The translations under genes were made by a program, and so were the position numbers. The notes under the pieces were generated by a model. That model made no database searches, was not told the origin of the DNA, and saw only the letters and a list, made by a program, of their open reading frames with translations. From the NCBI GenBank assembly GCA_016710075.1, contig JADJLO010000037.1, forward strand, positions 1-64,000: DNA of 64,000 nucleotides, in the 5' to 3' direction. Source of the stretch: Acidobacteriota bacterium (GTDB taxonomy: Bacteria; Acidobacteriota; Blastocatellia; RBC074). Below are positions 36,529 through 44,902 of the stretch, one piece after another (positions within the stretch are counted from its first letter, which is position 1; every line of letters starts with the position of its first letter).

Positions 36529-37512
36529 TCAGACTCCGGGCAGAGTCCCAAGATAGTTGAACCCGAGCCGGTCACGGTAAATTTTTATTTTAGCACTTTC
36601 GATAGCCTTTTTATTGAAATCATCGATCAGGACCTGGTTCTTCTCGCTGACCAGCCTGTCTTCTATCTCCTTGCGCACTTTTTCCAAAGGTTGCGGCTCG
36701 GCTCTCTGTTCAAGCTTGAAGATATGATAGCCGTAACTGGACTTGATGACCTTGCTGATCTGTCCGACTTTGAGCGGTGTGATCGCCTGTTCCAGAGGTT
36801 GAGGCAATTGCTGGGCTTCGTAATAGATCAGCCCTCCAATCGTCGCTATCGGAGATTCGGAATACTGCCTTGCGAGAACCGGGAAATCGTCCGACCTGGC
36901 AAGAACCTGACGATAAACTTTATTGGCGTCCGCCTCGTTTCGCAGGCGGATCTCCCTGACATAAAAACCGTTTTGACGCTGGTACTTCTCACGGTTCGTA
37001 TTGTAATAATTCTCGATCTCCTCGGGAGTCGCTTTGACGTCCTTGATCAATTCGGTCTGGTAATATTTGAGCATCAGCAGGTCGTTGATAATTTCAACCC
37101 TGCGTTCCCCGCTTTCCAGCGTCACCATCGTTTGATCATCGCCATTCGCGGTGGAGGAACTCGTCTGTTTATGCTGTGCTTCCAATGCGCTTCGAATATC
37201 ATCATCAGTGGGAACGATATTCTTTTTGAGTGCTTCATGCACAATCAATTGACGACGAATGAACTCATCGAAGAGGCTGCTCCGGCGCTGATCCTGATCA
37301 GCCTGCGACTGAAATTCTTCAGAAACGAAATCCGACAACCGGGATTTGACGAACCGGTCGAAAGCGGATTTGTGCTCCGTAGTTCCATTGATCTCCACAA
37401 TAACGGGCGATGCATCTTCCTTCGATCCCTGGTTTTCAGTTGCGGAATTGCGACATGAAGTCAGCCCCATGGTCAGGAAGGTCAGAACGAGAACTGTTAT
37501 TTTGATTCGCAT
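36529..37512 (-). CDS. Lipoprotein parvulin-type peptidyl-prolyl isomerase (PrsA/SurA-like)
   Basis: A 327-residue protein. The N-terminus MRIKITVLVLTFLTMGLTSC ends in a lipobox cysteine, so the protein should be a lipoprotein. A SurA_N-like helical region follows (FDEFIRRQLIVHEALKKNIV), then a parvulin domain at about 185-285 (VREIRLRNEADANKVYRQVL, VLARQYSESPIATIGGLIYY, SSYGYHIFKLEQR). The start at MRIK (37512) is chosen from the lipobox position; the upstream in-frame ATG adds a segment without signal-peptide character. No strong Shine-Dalgarno is visible. Two PPIases in a row suggest a pathway for envelope protein folding. Confidence 0.87.
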   Translation of the reverse strand: MRIKITVLVLTFLTMGLTSCRNSATENQGSKEDASPVIVEINGTTEHKSAFDRFVKSRLSDFVSEEFQSQADQDQRRSSLFDEFIRRQLIVHEALKKNIVPTDDDIRSALEAQHKQTSSSTANGDDQTMVTLESGERRVEIINDLLMLKYYQTELIKDVKATPEEIENYYNTNREKYQRQNGFYVREIRLRNEADANKVYRQVLARSDDFPVLARQYSESPIATIGGLIYYEAQQLPQPLEQAITPLKVGQISKVIKSSYGYHIFKLEQRAEPQPLEKVRKEIEDRLVSEKNQVLIDDFNKKAIESAKIKIYRDRLGFNYLGTLPGV

Positions 37513-37913
37513 AATTACAACCACAACCGGCAGGCAGCCTGTGACCTGATTATTATTCATTCCCAAAAGCAATCCCGGATTTTACGACGTATCACCTGCC
37601 AGTCGCAAGCGGCAGCTTCCGCTCAGGCAAAACGCCCCCTGATCAAATTCTCGCCGGACTCGCCGGCATTGATCCTCATAATTGAATTAATAATTAATTT
37701 AGTCTCAATAAATATCTCTTGCAATTATTGAATTCTTCTTATAGAGTCCATTCATCTCATTGCCACCGATAGCCCCTTTGATACTTAAAGATCTATAAAC
37801 CGGAAACTACCGGTTTCGCCCTAATTTGAACGCTGGCATATACTCACCCTTTCGTCGGCCCGTTATTAATATTTTTTTTTGACGGGAGAAATCCGTCTTA
37901 CAGGAGCATCAGC

Positions 37914-38798
37914 GTGATCAAAAGGTACACTTTGACCATGGCTCTGCTTGGATTGTTTGTATTAATTCCAGGAAATCAGCCAAGCTCAGCAAGAAACGTA
38001 CTTCCAGGCAACATCAGTTATAGTTTTGATTCATTGGACGGAAAAAAACCCGTCGAAGAATATTACAAATGGAGAGAGAACTATCTGGGCAAGCATGCGG
38101 ACAAGATTCCGCACTATAGCTTGACGGTGGTAACAAAACGTCTGAGCAATGAAAAGGCTCTGTTTATTGCCGCCGTAGCCGGTAAGATCGCCGACGGGTA
38201 TAGCGCAGAATTCCAGCCGGTTCACATTGGCAAGTCCAATGGACGAACTCCAAACTACGTTCCGTTCGGCGAGCCTTATACGATAAATGTCGGATTCAGT
38301 ATTGGCGATAAACTTTCAAAAATCGAAGAGATACCGGGCATGAGAGTCCTCGTGCCGCTCGATGCCAGCGTCAAGCTGCTCCAGGTCAAGCTCAGATACA
38401 AGAAAGACGTCGACGATGTTAACGGCGTTGACGGGCAGACCGACAAGGACAAGAAGGACAAGGACCTCGAAAGGGAGATGAACCTTATCGTTCCCGTAGA
38501 CTTCGGCGAAGCGTCGGCGTACACATACGGCATTGTTGAAACCGCTGATATCCCGACGAAATCCAGGGGTTCGGCCATGGAAACAATCGAAGAGAATACT
38601 TTTGGGGCTCAGACCAGCGATGCCGATGATGGCAGCCCTATTCTCTGCACCCCTCCATGCAAGTTCGCTTCAATTTATGGCGGACCCGGAGGATGCCTGG
38701 TGGCTAAATGCTGCATAGACAATCCACCGGCTTTGATGGATCCCTATACCTGCACCATCTTGTGCTGGTCGGAGTGCTGGTTGCCTCCAATTCAGTAA
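37914..38798 (+). CDS. Secreted protein of unknown family with a cysteine-rich C-terminus
   Basis: A 294-residue protein with a GTG start preceded by AGGAG. It has a signal peptide (YTLTMALLGLFVLIPGNQPSSA) and a globular middle without a family I recognise (residues 30-240), including an Asp/Lys-rich stretch (DGQTDKDKKDKDLEREMN). The last 50 residues carry eight cysteines: LCTPPCKF, GGCLVAKCCIDN and CTILCWSECW. The cysteine tail after a flexible acidic linker looks like a small disulfide-bonded or metal-binding module. The gene is an orphan in the opposite orientation between mfd and the two PPIase genes, with a 340-base leader region and repeat copy G after its stop. Confidence 0.7.
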   Translation: MIKRYTLTMALLGLFVLIPGNQPSSARNVLPGNISYSFDSLDGKKPVEEYYKWRENYLGKHADKIPHYSLTVVTKRLSNEKALFIAAVAGKIADGYSAEFQPVHIGKSNGRTPNYVPFGEPYTINVGFSIGDKLSKIEEIPGMRVLVPLDASVKLLQVKLRYKKDVDDVNGVDGQTDKDKKDKDLEREMNLIVPVDFGEASAYTYGIVETADIPTKSRGSAMETIEENTFGAQTSDADDGSPILCTPPCKFASIYGGPGGCLVAKCCIDNPPALMDPYTCTILCWSECWLPPIQ

Positions 38799-38806
38799 AA
38801 TAGAAA

Positions 38807-38890
38807 GATTACGAAATAAACGAAACTTGCGGAAAGAAATGACCCCCTGAAAATTCCGTTTGTTTCGTTTATTTCGTCTGATCGCGTAAC
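38807..38890. repeat. Dispersed nonamer palindrome element, copy G
   Basis: The left arm 38807-38833 starts GATTACGAAATAAACGAAAC; the right arm 38854-38890 contains GTTTCGTTTATTTCGTCTGA. A 20-base loop makes this the shortest complete copy. It lies between the convergent cysteine-rich gene and mfd. Confidence 0.85.
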
Positions 38891-38904
38891 CCGGCTGATG
38901 AAAA

Positions 38905-41900
38905 TCAGTTGAGTTCGCATAGCAGTTGGTTAAGAGTATTGAAGAGTTTCTCCGTGGAGATCCCGCCTGCCCCATCATTCAATTTTATTTTAAGTACACC
39001 GTTTGGCGAAAATTGAGCGGATTTGTTGAGCGACAGAAGTTTGAGCAGATTATCCGGATCGATTTTAGCCTTTTCACTGAGCCTGACGGCGATGTTGTCG
39101 CCGACGCGGTCGATGGAGACGATTCCGAGGTGTTCGGCTTCACGGCGGGTGCGGGCGTAATTGAAAAGATTATCGACAGCTTCGGGCAAGCGGCCGTAGC
39201 GATCGGCGACTTCATCCCTGATGCGGTTCAGTTCATCGTCAGAACGTGCCGAAGCGATGCGCTTGTAAGTCCGCAGGCGCTGGCTCATATCGGAGACATA
39301 GTCATCCGGAATGCGCGTATCGATGCCGAGATTGAGCTGGGTATTAATTTCATCCTCGATCGGTTCTCCGCGAAGTTCCTGCACTGTTCTTTCGAGCATC
39401 TGGCAATAGAGATCGAATCCGATGGCGTCGATATGGCCTGACTGCTGGCCACCGAGCAGGTTGCCTGCTCCGCGAAGTTCGAGATCGAGGGCGGCTATTC
39501 TGAACCCGGCGCCGAGATCTGAGAACTCGCGTATGGCGGCAAGTCTTTTTCTGGCGATATCGGTCAATTCCTGCTCTGAAGGGATCAGCAGATAGGCATA
39601 GGCGCGACGGTTCGAGCGTCCCACACGACCTCTCAACTGATAGAGCTGCGAGAGACCGTAAGTATCAGCCCGGTTGATGATCATGGTGTTAGCGCGTGGA
39701 ATGTCGATGCCGTTTTCAATGATCGTCGTGGCGACCAGGACATCGTATTTGTAGTCGACGAAATCGAGGACTGCCTGTTCCATCTCCTTCTCACCCATCT
39801 GACCATGGGCGATGATGATTCTGGCATGCGGGACGATTCGCTGGACCAGCTCAGCGACCGTGATAATCGATTCGACGCGATTGTGGACGAAAAAGACCTG
39901 CCCTTGCCGCTGCAGTTCCTGCTCGATTGCGCTCCTGATGACATTTTCAGAAAATGCCACGACGTTGGTCTGGATGGCCAGCCGATCACGCGGCGGAGTT
40001 TCGATGATGGACATGTCGCGGATGCCGAGAAGCGACATGTTCAAAGTTCGTGGAATGGGCGTCGCACTCATCGTCAGGACATCGACGCGCCTTTTCAGAT
40101 GCTTCAATCGCTCCTTGTGGGTGACGCCGAAGCGCTGCTCCTCGTCGACGATGACAAGCCCGAGGTCCTTGAATTTGAGATCCTTCGACAAAATCCGGTG
40201 AGTGCCGATGAGCACATCGACCCCGCCTGTTTCGACCGAGGCCACGACCTCCTTCTGCTCCTTTAAAGAACGAAACCGGGAGAGCAATTCAATCTTCGCC
40301 GGAAACGCCGTGAACCTTGAACGAAATGTCTGGAAATGCTGGTAAGCGAGAACCGTAGTCGGAGCGAGCACTGCAACCTGTTTGCCTTCCATGACGGCTT
40401 TGAATGCCGCACGCATGGCAACCTCGGTCTTGCCGTAGCCGACATCGCCGCAAAGCAGCCGATCCATGGGCGTGGCCTGTTCCATGTCGGTTTTGGTGTC
40501 TTCGATTGCGGCAGCCTGATCAACGGTCAGTTCGTAAGGGAAAGCCGCTTCGAATTCCTGCTGCCACGGGCTGTCAACGCTGAAGGCATATCCGGTCACC
40601 AGACGCCTCTCGGCATAGAGCTTGAGAAGCTCCTCGGCCATATCGCGCATGGCGCGTTTGGCTCTGGCTTTGGTCTTCTGCCAGGCGATGCCGCCGAGTT
40701 TGTCCAGTGTCGGTGTGTGGGTCTCGCCGCTGGAAAACTTCTGCACCAGATCGAGCCGCTCGACAGGCACGTAAAGCTTCGCGCCATCGCCATAGGTCAG
40801 CAGCATGAACTCGCGTTTCTTGTTCTTGTCCGTATCCGCGGCCGCGCCCGTCATGCGGGCATAGACATCGGCGGAAGTCTCGGGTCCTCCGGTGTCTATC
40901 TGAACCAGTCCATGAAACTGCCCGATGCCGTGATCGATGTGCACCACATAATCGCCTGTCTTGAGATCGCGAAAATCCGAAAGAAACGCCGACATCTGCG
41001 ATCGTCTGGGCTTGGCGGGTCTTTCCGCCGGCATCGCTTCATCGAACAGATCCGATTCGATATAGACGGTCAGTCTGGAATTCGGCAGATGAAACCCGGC
41101 TGAAAGATCGCCGATGGCCAGATTCACAGGCGATGAGCCGTTATCGGCAAGTGAGACGCCGGGGACCTCGTATTCTCCCAGCAATTTATTGATGCGATCC
41201 GCCACGCCTGAACTTGGCAGAACAAGGATAGATTGATCTCCCCATTCAACCTGCTGCTTGAGATCCGATGCGAGATCGGCAAAACGGCCGTGCCAGCGTC
41301 TGACCGCGCGCGAAGGGATGTTGACCTCGATCGCCCCGGGTTCGGGCGGAAAAAGAAAGAGAGGCGCCGACGGCTTGCGTTTTACAAATGCCTCAAGGCG
41401 GGTTCCGGCTGCGGCTTCAATGCTTGAGCCAACATTGAGATCTTCCGTGCCGAGTTCATCATCGATGACCGCGGCTGAGCTGCCCAGCAACCTCAGTTCA
41501 ATGCGGGCGACCCTGCCGATCTCTCGCCTCAACTCATCCGGCGTGAGAAAGAGTTTTTCGGGCGGGAGCGCTATCTCGTCAATGGCATCGGTCTGCTCGT
41601 AAGTGCTCTGAAGCTCATCGAACGTGCTTCGAATCTGCTTTTCTATCTCCGAAGGCTCATCGATGACGAAGACGGCATCCCTGAGATAATCGAAGACCGA
41701 AGCGTTGAGAGGCCTCGTCAGAGGAAGCAGATATTCCCAGCCCTGAAAGCTCTCTCCATCTTCGGCAAAGACTGTCCGATCACGGAGGGCGCGTTCAAAG
41801 CGCTCGTCCTTCCAGTGTTCGCGGGCTGCGGCCGCCCATTGGATGAAATCCCTGGAGCCCGCACGTTCATCGCGCATCGGTGAAATGACGATCTCTTTGA

Positions 41901-42600
41901 TTTCGCCCGTCGATCTCTGCGTTTCAGGATCGAACTCGCGGATCGAATCTATCTCGTCACCGAAAAACTCCACCCTGACGGGGCGCGCCAGCGCCTCATC
42001 TCCTTTGAGAGTCACTCCCGGCGGATAGAAATCGAGAATTCCGCCTCTCGATGAAAACTCGCCTATGCCTGCCACCGGATCGGACCGGACAAATCCAACC
42101 GAAGCCAGATGCTCGATCAGGTATTCCATCGGCAGTTCGTCGCCGACGGCCAGGCGAACAACCGCCTGTGTGATCTCGTCGATCGGAAAGAAACGCCGCA
42201 TCAGCGAGCGCACCGTCAGCAGCACTATGTCGCCATGACCAGCAGTCAGCCTCCATAATGCCAGTGCCCGCCGCTCCAGAACCTCCGCGTGAGGAGATGT
42301 TCCGCTGTAGGGATTGCCTTCGGATGAAGGCAGTGTGAAAACTTCATTTTCCGCGCTCTTACGATCGTTGAGCGCGCAGTAAAAGAACCGCAGATCCCGT
42401 TCCATCTCCTCGAGACCGCCGCCTCTGACGACAACCGGAGCCAGCCTTTTGCCTGCCGCCTTCTGCAATGCCGCAATCACCAGGGCTTTGGCTCCGAGAT
42501 TCAACCCTGCAATGTTCACCAGCTTCCGGCCGGATCTGATCTCGGCCACCAGACGCTGGAAATCTTCGCTTTTTTCAAAACTCTGAAAGATAACTGCCAC
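38905..42600 (-). CDS. mfd: Transcription-repair coupling factor
   Basis: A 1,231-residue Mfd. It removes RNA polymerase stalled at DNA lesions and recruits UvrA for nucleotide excision repair. The order is an N-terminal UvrB-homology region (residues 1-350, EFSSRGGILDFYPPG), an RNA-polymerase-interacting domain (about 545-620, GDYVVHIDHGIGQFHGL), a superfamily 2 translocase (Walker A GDVGYGKTEVAMRAA near 720, DEEQRFGVTHKE near 820, Q/R-rich LRGRVGRSNRRAYAYLL near 1000) and a C-terminal TRCF domain. It is slightly longer than the usual 1,150. Translation starts at GTG 42600, nine bases after the rfaE2 stop, so the two form an operon. No frameshift is present. Confidence 0.97.
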   Translation of the reverse strand: MAVIFQSFEKSEDFQRLVAEIRSGRKLVNIAGLNLGAKALVIAALQKAAGKRLAPVVVRGGGLEEMERDLRFFYCALNDRKSAENEVFTLPSSEGNPYSGTSPHAEVLERRALALWRLTAGHGDIVLLTVRSLMRRFFPIDEITQAVVRLAVGDELPMEYLIEHLASVGFVRSDPVAGIGEFSSRGGILDFYPPGVTLKGDEALARPVRVEFFGDEIDSIREFDPETQRSTGEIKEIVISPMRDERAGSRDFIQWAAAAREHWKDERFERALRDRTVFAEDGESFQGWEYLLPLTRPLNASVFDYLRDAVFVIDEPSEIEKQIRSTFDELQSTYEQTDAIDEIALPPEKLFLTPDELRREIGRVARIELRLLGSSAAVIDDELGTEDLNVGSSIEAAAGTRLEAFVKRKPSAPLFLFPPEPGAIEVNIPSRAVRRWHGRFADLASDLKQQVEWGDQSILVLPSSGVADRINKLLGEYEVPGVSLADNGSSPVNLAIGDLSAGFHLPNSRLTVYIESDLFDEAMPAERPAKPRRSQMSAFLSDFRDLKTGDYVVHIDHGIGQFHGLVQIDTGGPETSADVYARMTGAAADTDKNKKREFMLLTYGDGAKLYVPVERLDLVQKFSSGETHTPTLDKLGGIAWQKTKARAKRAMRDMAEELLKLYAERRLVTGYAFSVDSPWQQEFEAAFPYELTVDQAAAIEDTKTDMEQATPMDRLLCGDVGYGKTEVAMRAAFKAVMEGKQVAVLAPTTVLAYQHFQTFRSRFTAFPAKIELLSRFRSLKEQKEVVASVETGGVDVLIGTHRILSKDLKFKDLGLVIVDEEQRFGVTHKERLKHLKRRVDVLTMSATPIPRTLNMSLLGIRDMSIIETPPRDRLAIQTNVVAFSENVIRSAIEQELQRQGQVFFVHNRVESIITVAELVQRIVPHARIIIAHGQMGEKEMEQAVLDFVDYKYDVLVATTIIENGIDIPRANTMIINRADTYGLSQLYQLRGRVGRSNRRAYAYLLIPSEQELTDIARKRLAAIREFSDLGAGFRIAALDLELRGAGNLLGGQQSGHIDAIGFDLYCQMLERTVQELRGEPIEDEINTQLNLGIDTRIPDDYVSDMSQRLRTYKRIASARSDDELNRIRDEVADRYGRLPEAVDNLFNYARTRREAEHLGIVSIDRVGDNIAVRLSEKAKIDPDNLLKLLSLNKSAQFSPNGVLKIKLNDGAGGISTEKLFNTLNQLLCELN

Positions 42601-42609
42601 CTCAAACTA

Positions 42610-43083
42610 TCAGGACTTTGATGAAAATCTTGTTACAATCCGCTCAATGAGATCGGATGTCGAGCATCCATCGACAAACGGCAGGCTCAGCACCTTTCCA
42701 CCAGCAGCCTCGACCTCGTCACGACCGACAATGTTGTCCACACTCCAGTCGCCTCCCTTCACCAGAACATCGGGGAGCAGCGCCGCGATGATTTCACCTG
42801 GAGTCTCATCGTCGAAGATCGTCACGTAATCCACGCAGCCGAGAGCGGCCATCACCTCCGCGCGTTCGGTTTCACTCATAATCGGGCGGCTCGGCCCCTT
42901 GAGCTCCCTCACAGACCGATCGCTGTTGAGCCCGACGATCAACGCATCTCCCAGCGCGCGCGCCTGCTGCAGATATCTCACATGCCCCGGATGCATCAGG
43001 TCAAAGCACCCGTTGGTGAAGACAACCGTTCTACCTTCCCGGCGAAGCTCCTCGCGAACCTCTATCAGCTTGTCCAGATTCAT
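42610..43083 (-). CDS. rfaE2: D-glycero-beta-D-manno-heptose 1-phosphate adenylyltransferase (RfaE domain II)
   Basis: A 157-residue cytidylyltransferase-like enzyme. TNGCFDLMHPGHVRYLQQAR (residues 24-43) carries the HxGH nucleotidyl-transfer motif, and LPDVLVKGGDW is the other family block; CSTSDLIERI closes it. It corresponds to the C-terminal half of bifunctional HldE and adenylylates heptose 1-phosphate for ADP-heptose used in lipopolysaccharide core or glycoprotein synthesis, implying a Gram-negative envelope. The kinase half is not in this window. The start is MNLDKLIEV (43083); MGEIMNLDK four codons upstream is the alternative. It is co-transcribed with mfd. Confidence 0.9.
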   Translation of the reverse strand: MNLDKLIEVREELRREGRTVVFTNGCFDLMHPGHVRYLQQARALGDALIVGLNSDRSVRELKGPSRPIMSETERAEVMAALGCVDYVTIFDDETPGEIIAALLPDVLVKGGDWSVDNIVGRDEVEAAGGKVLSLPFVDGCSTSDLIERIVTRFSSKS

Positions 43084-43278
43084 GATCTCGCCCATAAAGT
43101 CGAATCTTAACATTAAATCCCGGATTGAGACACGGGGCGATAAGAGCACTGTTTAAGAACTCGGTTGCGCAAAGGCCCTGTTAGGCGTATAAGGTTACTG
43201 AGGCACCTTAACCAGTCTCTTGCCGTTGACTGTTAACCGCCAAATTTCCCGTCTTGAGCCGGACCGATTCGACCAGCC

Positions 43279-43308
43279 TTGACACGGATGAGCCCGGATG
43301 GCTATACT
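43279..43308 (+). promoter_or_regulatory. Sigma-70-type promoter of rpsT
   Basis: TTGACA at 43279-43284 and TATACT at 43303-43308, an 18-base spacer. Transcription would start near 43,315, leaving a leader of about 85 bases before the rpsT ATG. Confidence 0.75.
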
Positions 43309-43400
43309 TCCCGCTTTGCTAAAGAGATAGAATTACAATTACTCAGTACAGATACTGAAGATTCAAGAGATTCAAGATTTAATTGGAGAGTTAAGACGAT

Positions 43401-43670
43401 ATGCCGAATCATAAATCAGCAGAGAAGCGTGAACGTCAGAATAAGATTAGAAATGCAGTCAACACGTCGAACCGCACCCGCCTGCGCAGCCAGATCAGAA
43501 GTCTGCGCAGCGTAATCGCGGCCGGCAATGCCTCGGAGGCTCAGACGGTTCTTTCGCAGACGGTCTCCGTAATCGACAAGGCCGTTCAGAAGGGCGTGTT
43601 GCACCGCAATACTGCTGCCCGTCACAAAGCCCGTCTGACCGTACGCGTCAACGCAATTGCCGCGAAATAG
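43401..43670 (+). CDS. rpsT: 30S ribosomal protein S20
   Basis: An 89-residue basic helical protein opening MPNHKSAEKRERQNKIRNAV and ending RHKARLTVRVNAIAAK, the standard bS20 pattern. It binds 16S rRNA early in 30S assembly. GGAGAG about 13 bases upstream serves as ribosome site. It is preceded by a strong promoter and followed within 30 bases by a strong terminator, so it is a single-gene unit, as is common for rpsT. Confidence 0.97.
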   Translation: MPNHKSAEKRERQNKIRNAVNTSNRTRLRSQIRSLRSVIAAGNASEAQTVLSQTVSVIDKAVQKGVLHRNTAARHKARLTVRVNAIAAK

Positions 43671-43698
43671 TTCTGTCAGATTAATCTTTTCTTGTAAA

Positions 43699-43747
43699 TA
43701 AAAGAGACGCACGACAGCTCAAAGCTGCGCGTGCGTCTTTTTTATTT
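43699..43747. terminator. Bidirectional terminator between rpsT and the SirB1-like gene
   Basis: AGACGCACG (43705-43713) pairs with CGTGCGTCT (43730-43738), with an inner AGCT stem. A run of T follows on the plus strand and a run of A precedes on the left, which becomes T on the minus strand. It serves both convergent genes. Confidence 0.85.
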
Positions 43748-44583
43748 TAATTGAACTGAGCCTGCCGTTGGCGCAATTGTTTGATTCGCTCTCTGGTGGC
43801 GGCGGCGTCTTCGGCATCGGGTGAAAGCTGAAGATATTGTTCGAGATCAATTCTGGCGATGTTGTAGTTCTTCAATGCGAAATTGACCAGCCCGCGGTCG
43901 CGAATCTCGGTCAGGGCGCCGGGATTTATCAGCAACAGCCGATCAATCACGCCCAGCGTCTTGTGATGATCCTTCGCTCGGACATAGATCCCCTTGAGGT
44001 TCTGCAGCATCCTTGAAAGGATCTGTTTTTTTGGAAGAGGATCGAGAAACGACGGCTTGAATTCCAGCGATCCGTTATACATCCTGTCAATCAGGCTTCG
44101 GCAACCATCCTCGTCAAGCGGTCTTCCTCCGTTAAAAGGGTCCCAGAAGGCCTCGCTGGATTGATCCATGTATTTGACAACAAAGTGTCCGGGCAGGCCG
44201 ACGCCTGAAATTTTCAATCCCAGCCTGCGGCCGACTTCAATAAACAGGACGGACAAGGTGATGGGGATCCCAAGTCTGCGGTCGATAACCTCGCTCAGAA
44301 AGCTGTTGCGAGCATCGAAATAATCGAGAAGATTGCCCTCAAACCCGAGTTCGTTAAACAGCAGGTCGCTCAACCGCTGGATTGCCGTCACCGGATCGAC
44401 GTGGTGAATTTCGCTCCGGGCTGCAGCTTCAGCCAGAGAATCGATTTTGTCCAGATAATGTGCCACTTCCAGATGGGGATAATCTTCAGCAGCAATGAGC
44501 AGGGCCGCTCGATCGAGTTCCAGCACTGACTCTTCACCGGACAGAATCTCGGCAAATTTTGAGCGCGCATCTTCTCTCTTCAT
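43747..44583 (-). CDS. SirB1-like transglutaminase-fold protein with TPR tail
   Basis: A 278-residue protein. Residues about 50-190 match the SirB1 family (LSDLLFNELGFEGNLLDYFD, LGIPITLSVLFIEVGRRLGL, VGLPGHFVVKY, FWDPFNGGRPLDEDGC), a transglutaminase-like core in which the catalytic cysteine position of true transglutaminases is not evident. Residues 200-278 are a tetratricopeptide-like tail (RAKDHHKTLGVIDRLLLINP, YNIARIDLEQYLQLSP). Many genomes place such genes near prmC/kdsA; here it stands alone between two terminated units. Its role is unknown. The start at MKREDARS has a weak ribosome site (AAGAGAGATG). Confidence 0.85.
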   Translation of the reverse strand: MKREDARSKFAEILSGEESVLELDRAALLIAAEDYPHLEVAHYLDKIDSLAEAAARSEIHHVDPVTAIQRLSDLLFNELGFEGNLLDYFDARNSFLSEVIDRRLGIPITLSVLFIEVGRRLGLKISGVGLPGHFVVKYMDQSSEAFWDPFNGGRPLDEDGCRSLIDRMYNGSLEFKPSFLDPLPKKQILSRMLQNLKGIYVRAKDHHKTLGVIDRLLLINPGALTEIRDRGLVNFALKNYNIARIDLEQYLQLSPDAEDAAATRERIKQLRQRQAQFN

Positions 44584-44631
44584 CTCTCTTCATCTCAATC
44601 CTTGTCTGATTGCCCTTCTGAAAAATAATTC

Positions 44632-44660
44632 TTGACGCGGAAAATCAAGATCTGTAGGAT
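44632..44660 (+). promoter_or_regulatory. Sigma-70-type promoter of the candidate small RNA
   Basis: TTGACG at 44632-44637 and TAGGAT at 44655-44660 with a 17-base spacer. Predicted transcription start about 44,667. Confidence 0.6.
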
Positions 44661-44666
44661 GCACCT

Positions 44667-44838
44667 TAACACTGTGAAAGGAGGTGGTCTAGAGAATATG
44701 ATTATAGATACCAGTGAGGTGGCTGAGACTTAGCGCTCACCCTGCAAGCTGTTTGAAATGCGCAGGATCAGACGCGCAGTCAATATCCACAGCTAACCGG
44801 ATCAGCCTCGATAAGCTTGGCGCTTATCGAGGCTTTTC
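44667..44838 (+). ncRNA. Candidate structured small RNA or micro-peptide leader
   Basis: A compact 170-base transcription unit with its own promoter and terminator. A very strong ribosome site (AAAGGAGGTGG, 44677-44687) is followed at 44698 by an 11-codon open frame (MIIDTSEVAET, stop TAG 44731-44733). Hairpins follow: GTGAG with CTCAC, closing over GCT/AGC around the stop codon, then CCTGC (44741-44745) with GCAGG (44762-44766), then the terminator. The strong Shine-Dalgarno can also pair internally. It may be a small RNA, a leader controlling the Usp gene 65 bases further on, or a real micro-protein gene. I cannot assign a named RNA family. Confidence 0.5.
44805..44837 (+). terminator. Rho-independent terminator of the candidate small RNA
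   Basis: GCCTCGATAAGC (44805-44816) and GCTTATCGAGGC (44822-44833) pair perfectly over 12 bases with a 5-base loop, followed by TTTTCTGT. Confidence 0.85.
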
Positions 44839-44902
44839 TGTATTCTTATCCTTATAATTAAATTATCGATTGTCGAAATCCCGGAGAAGATGGAGCATCG
44901 TG

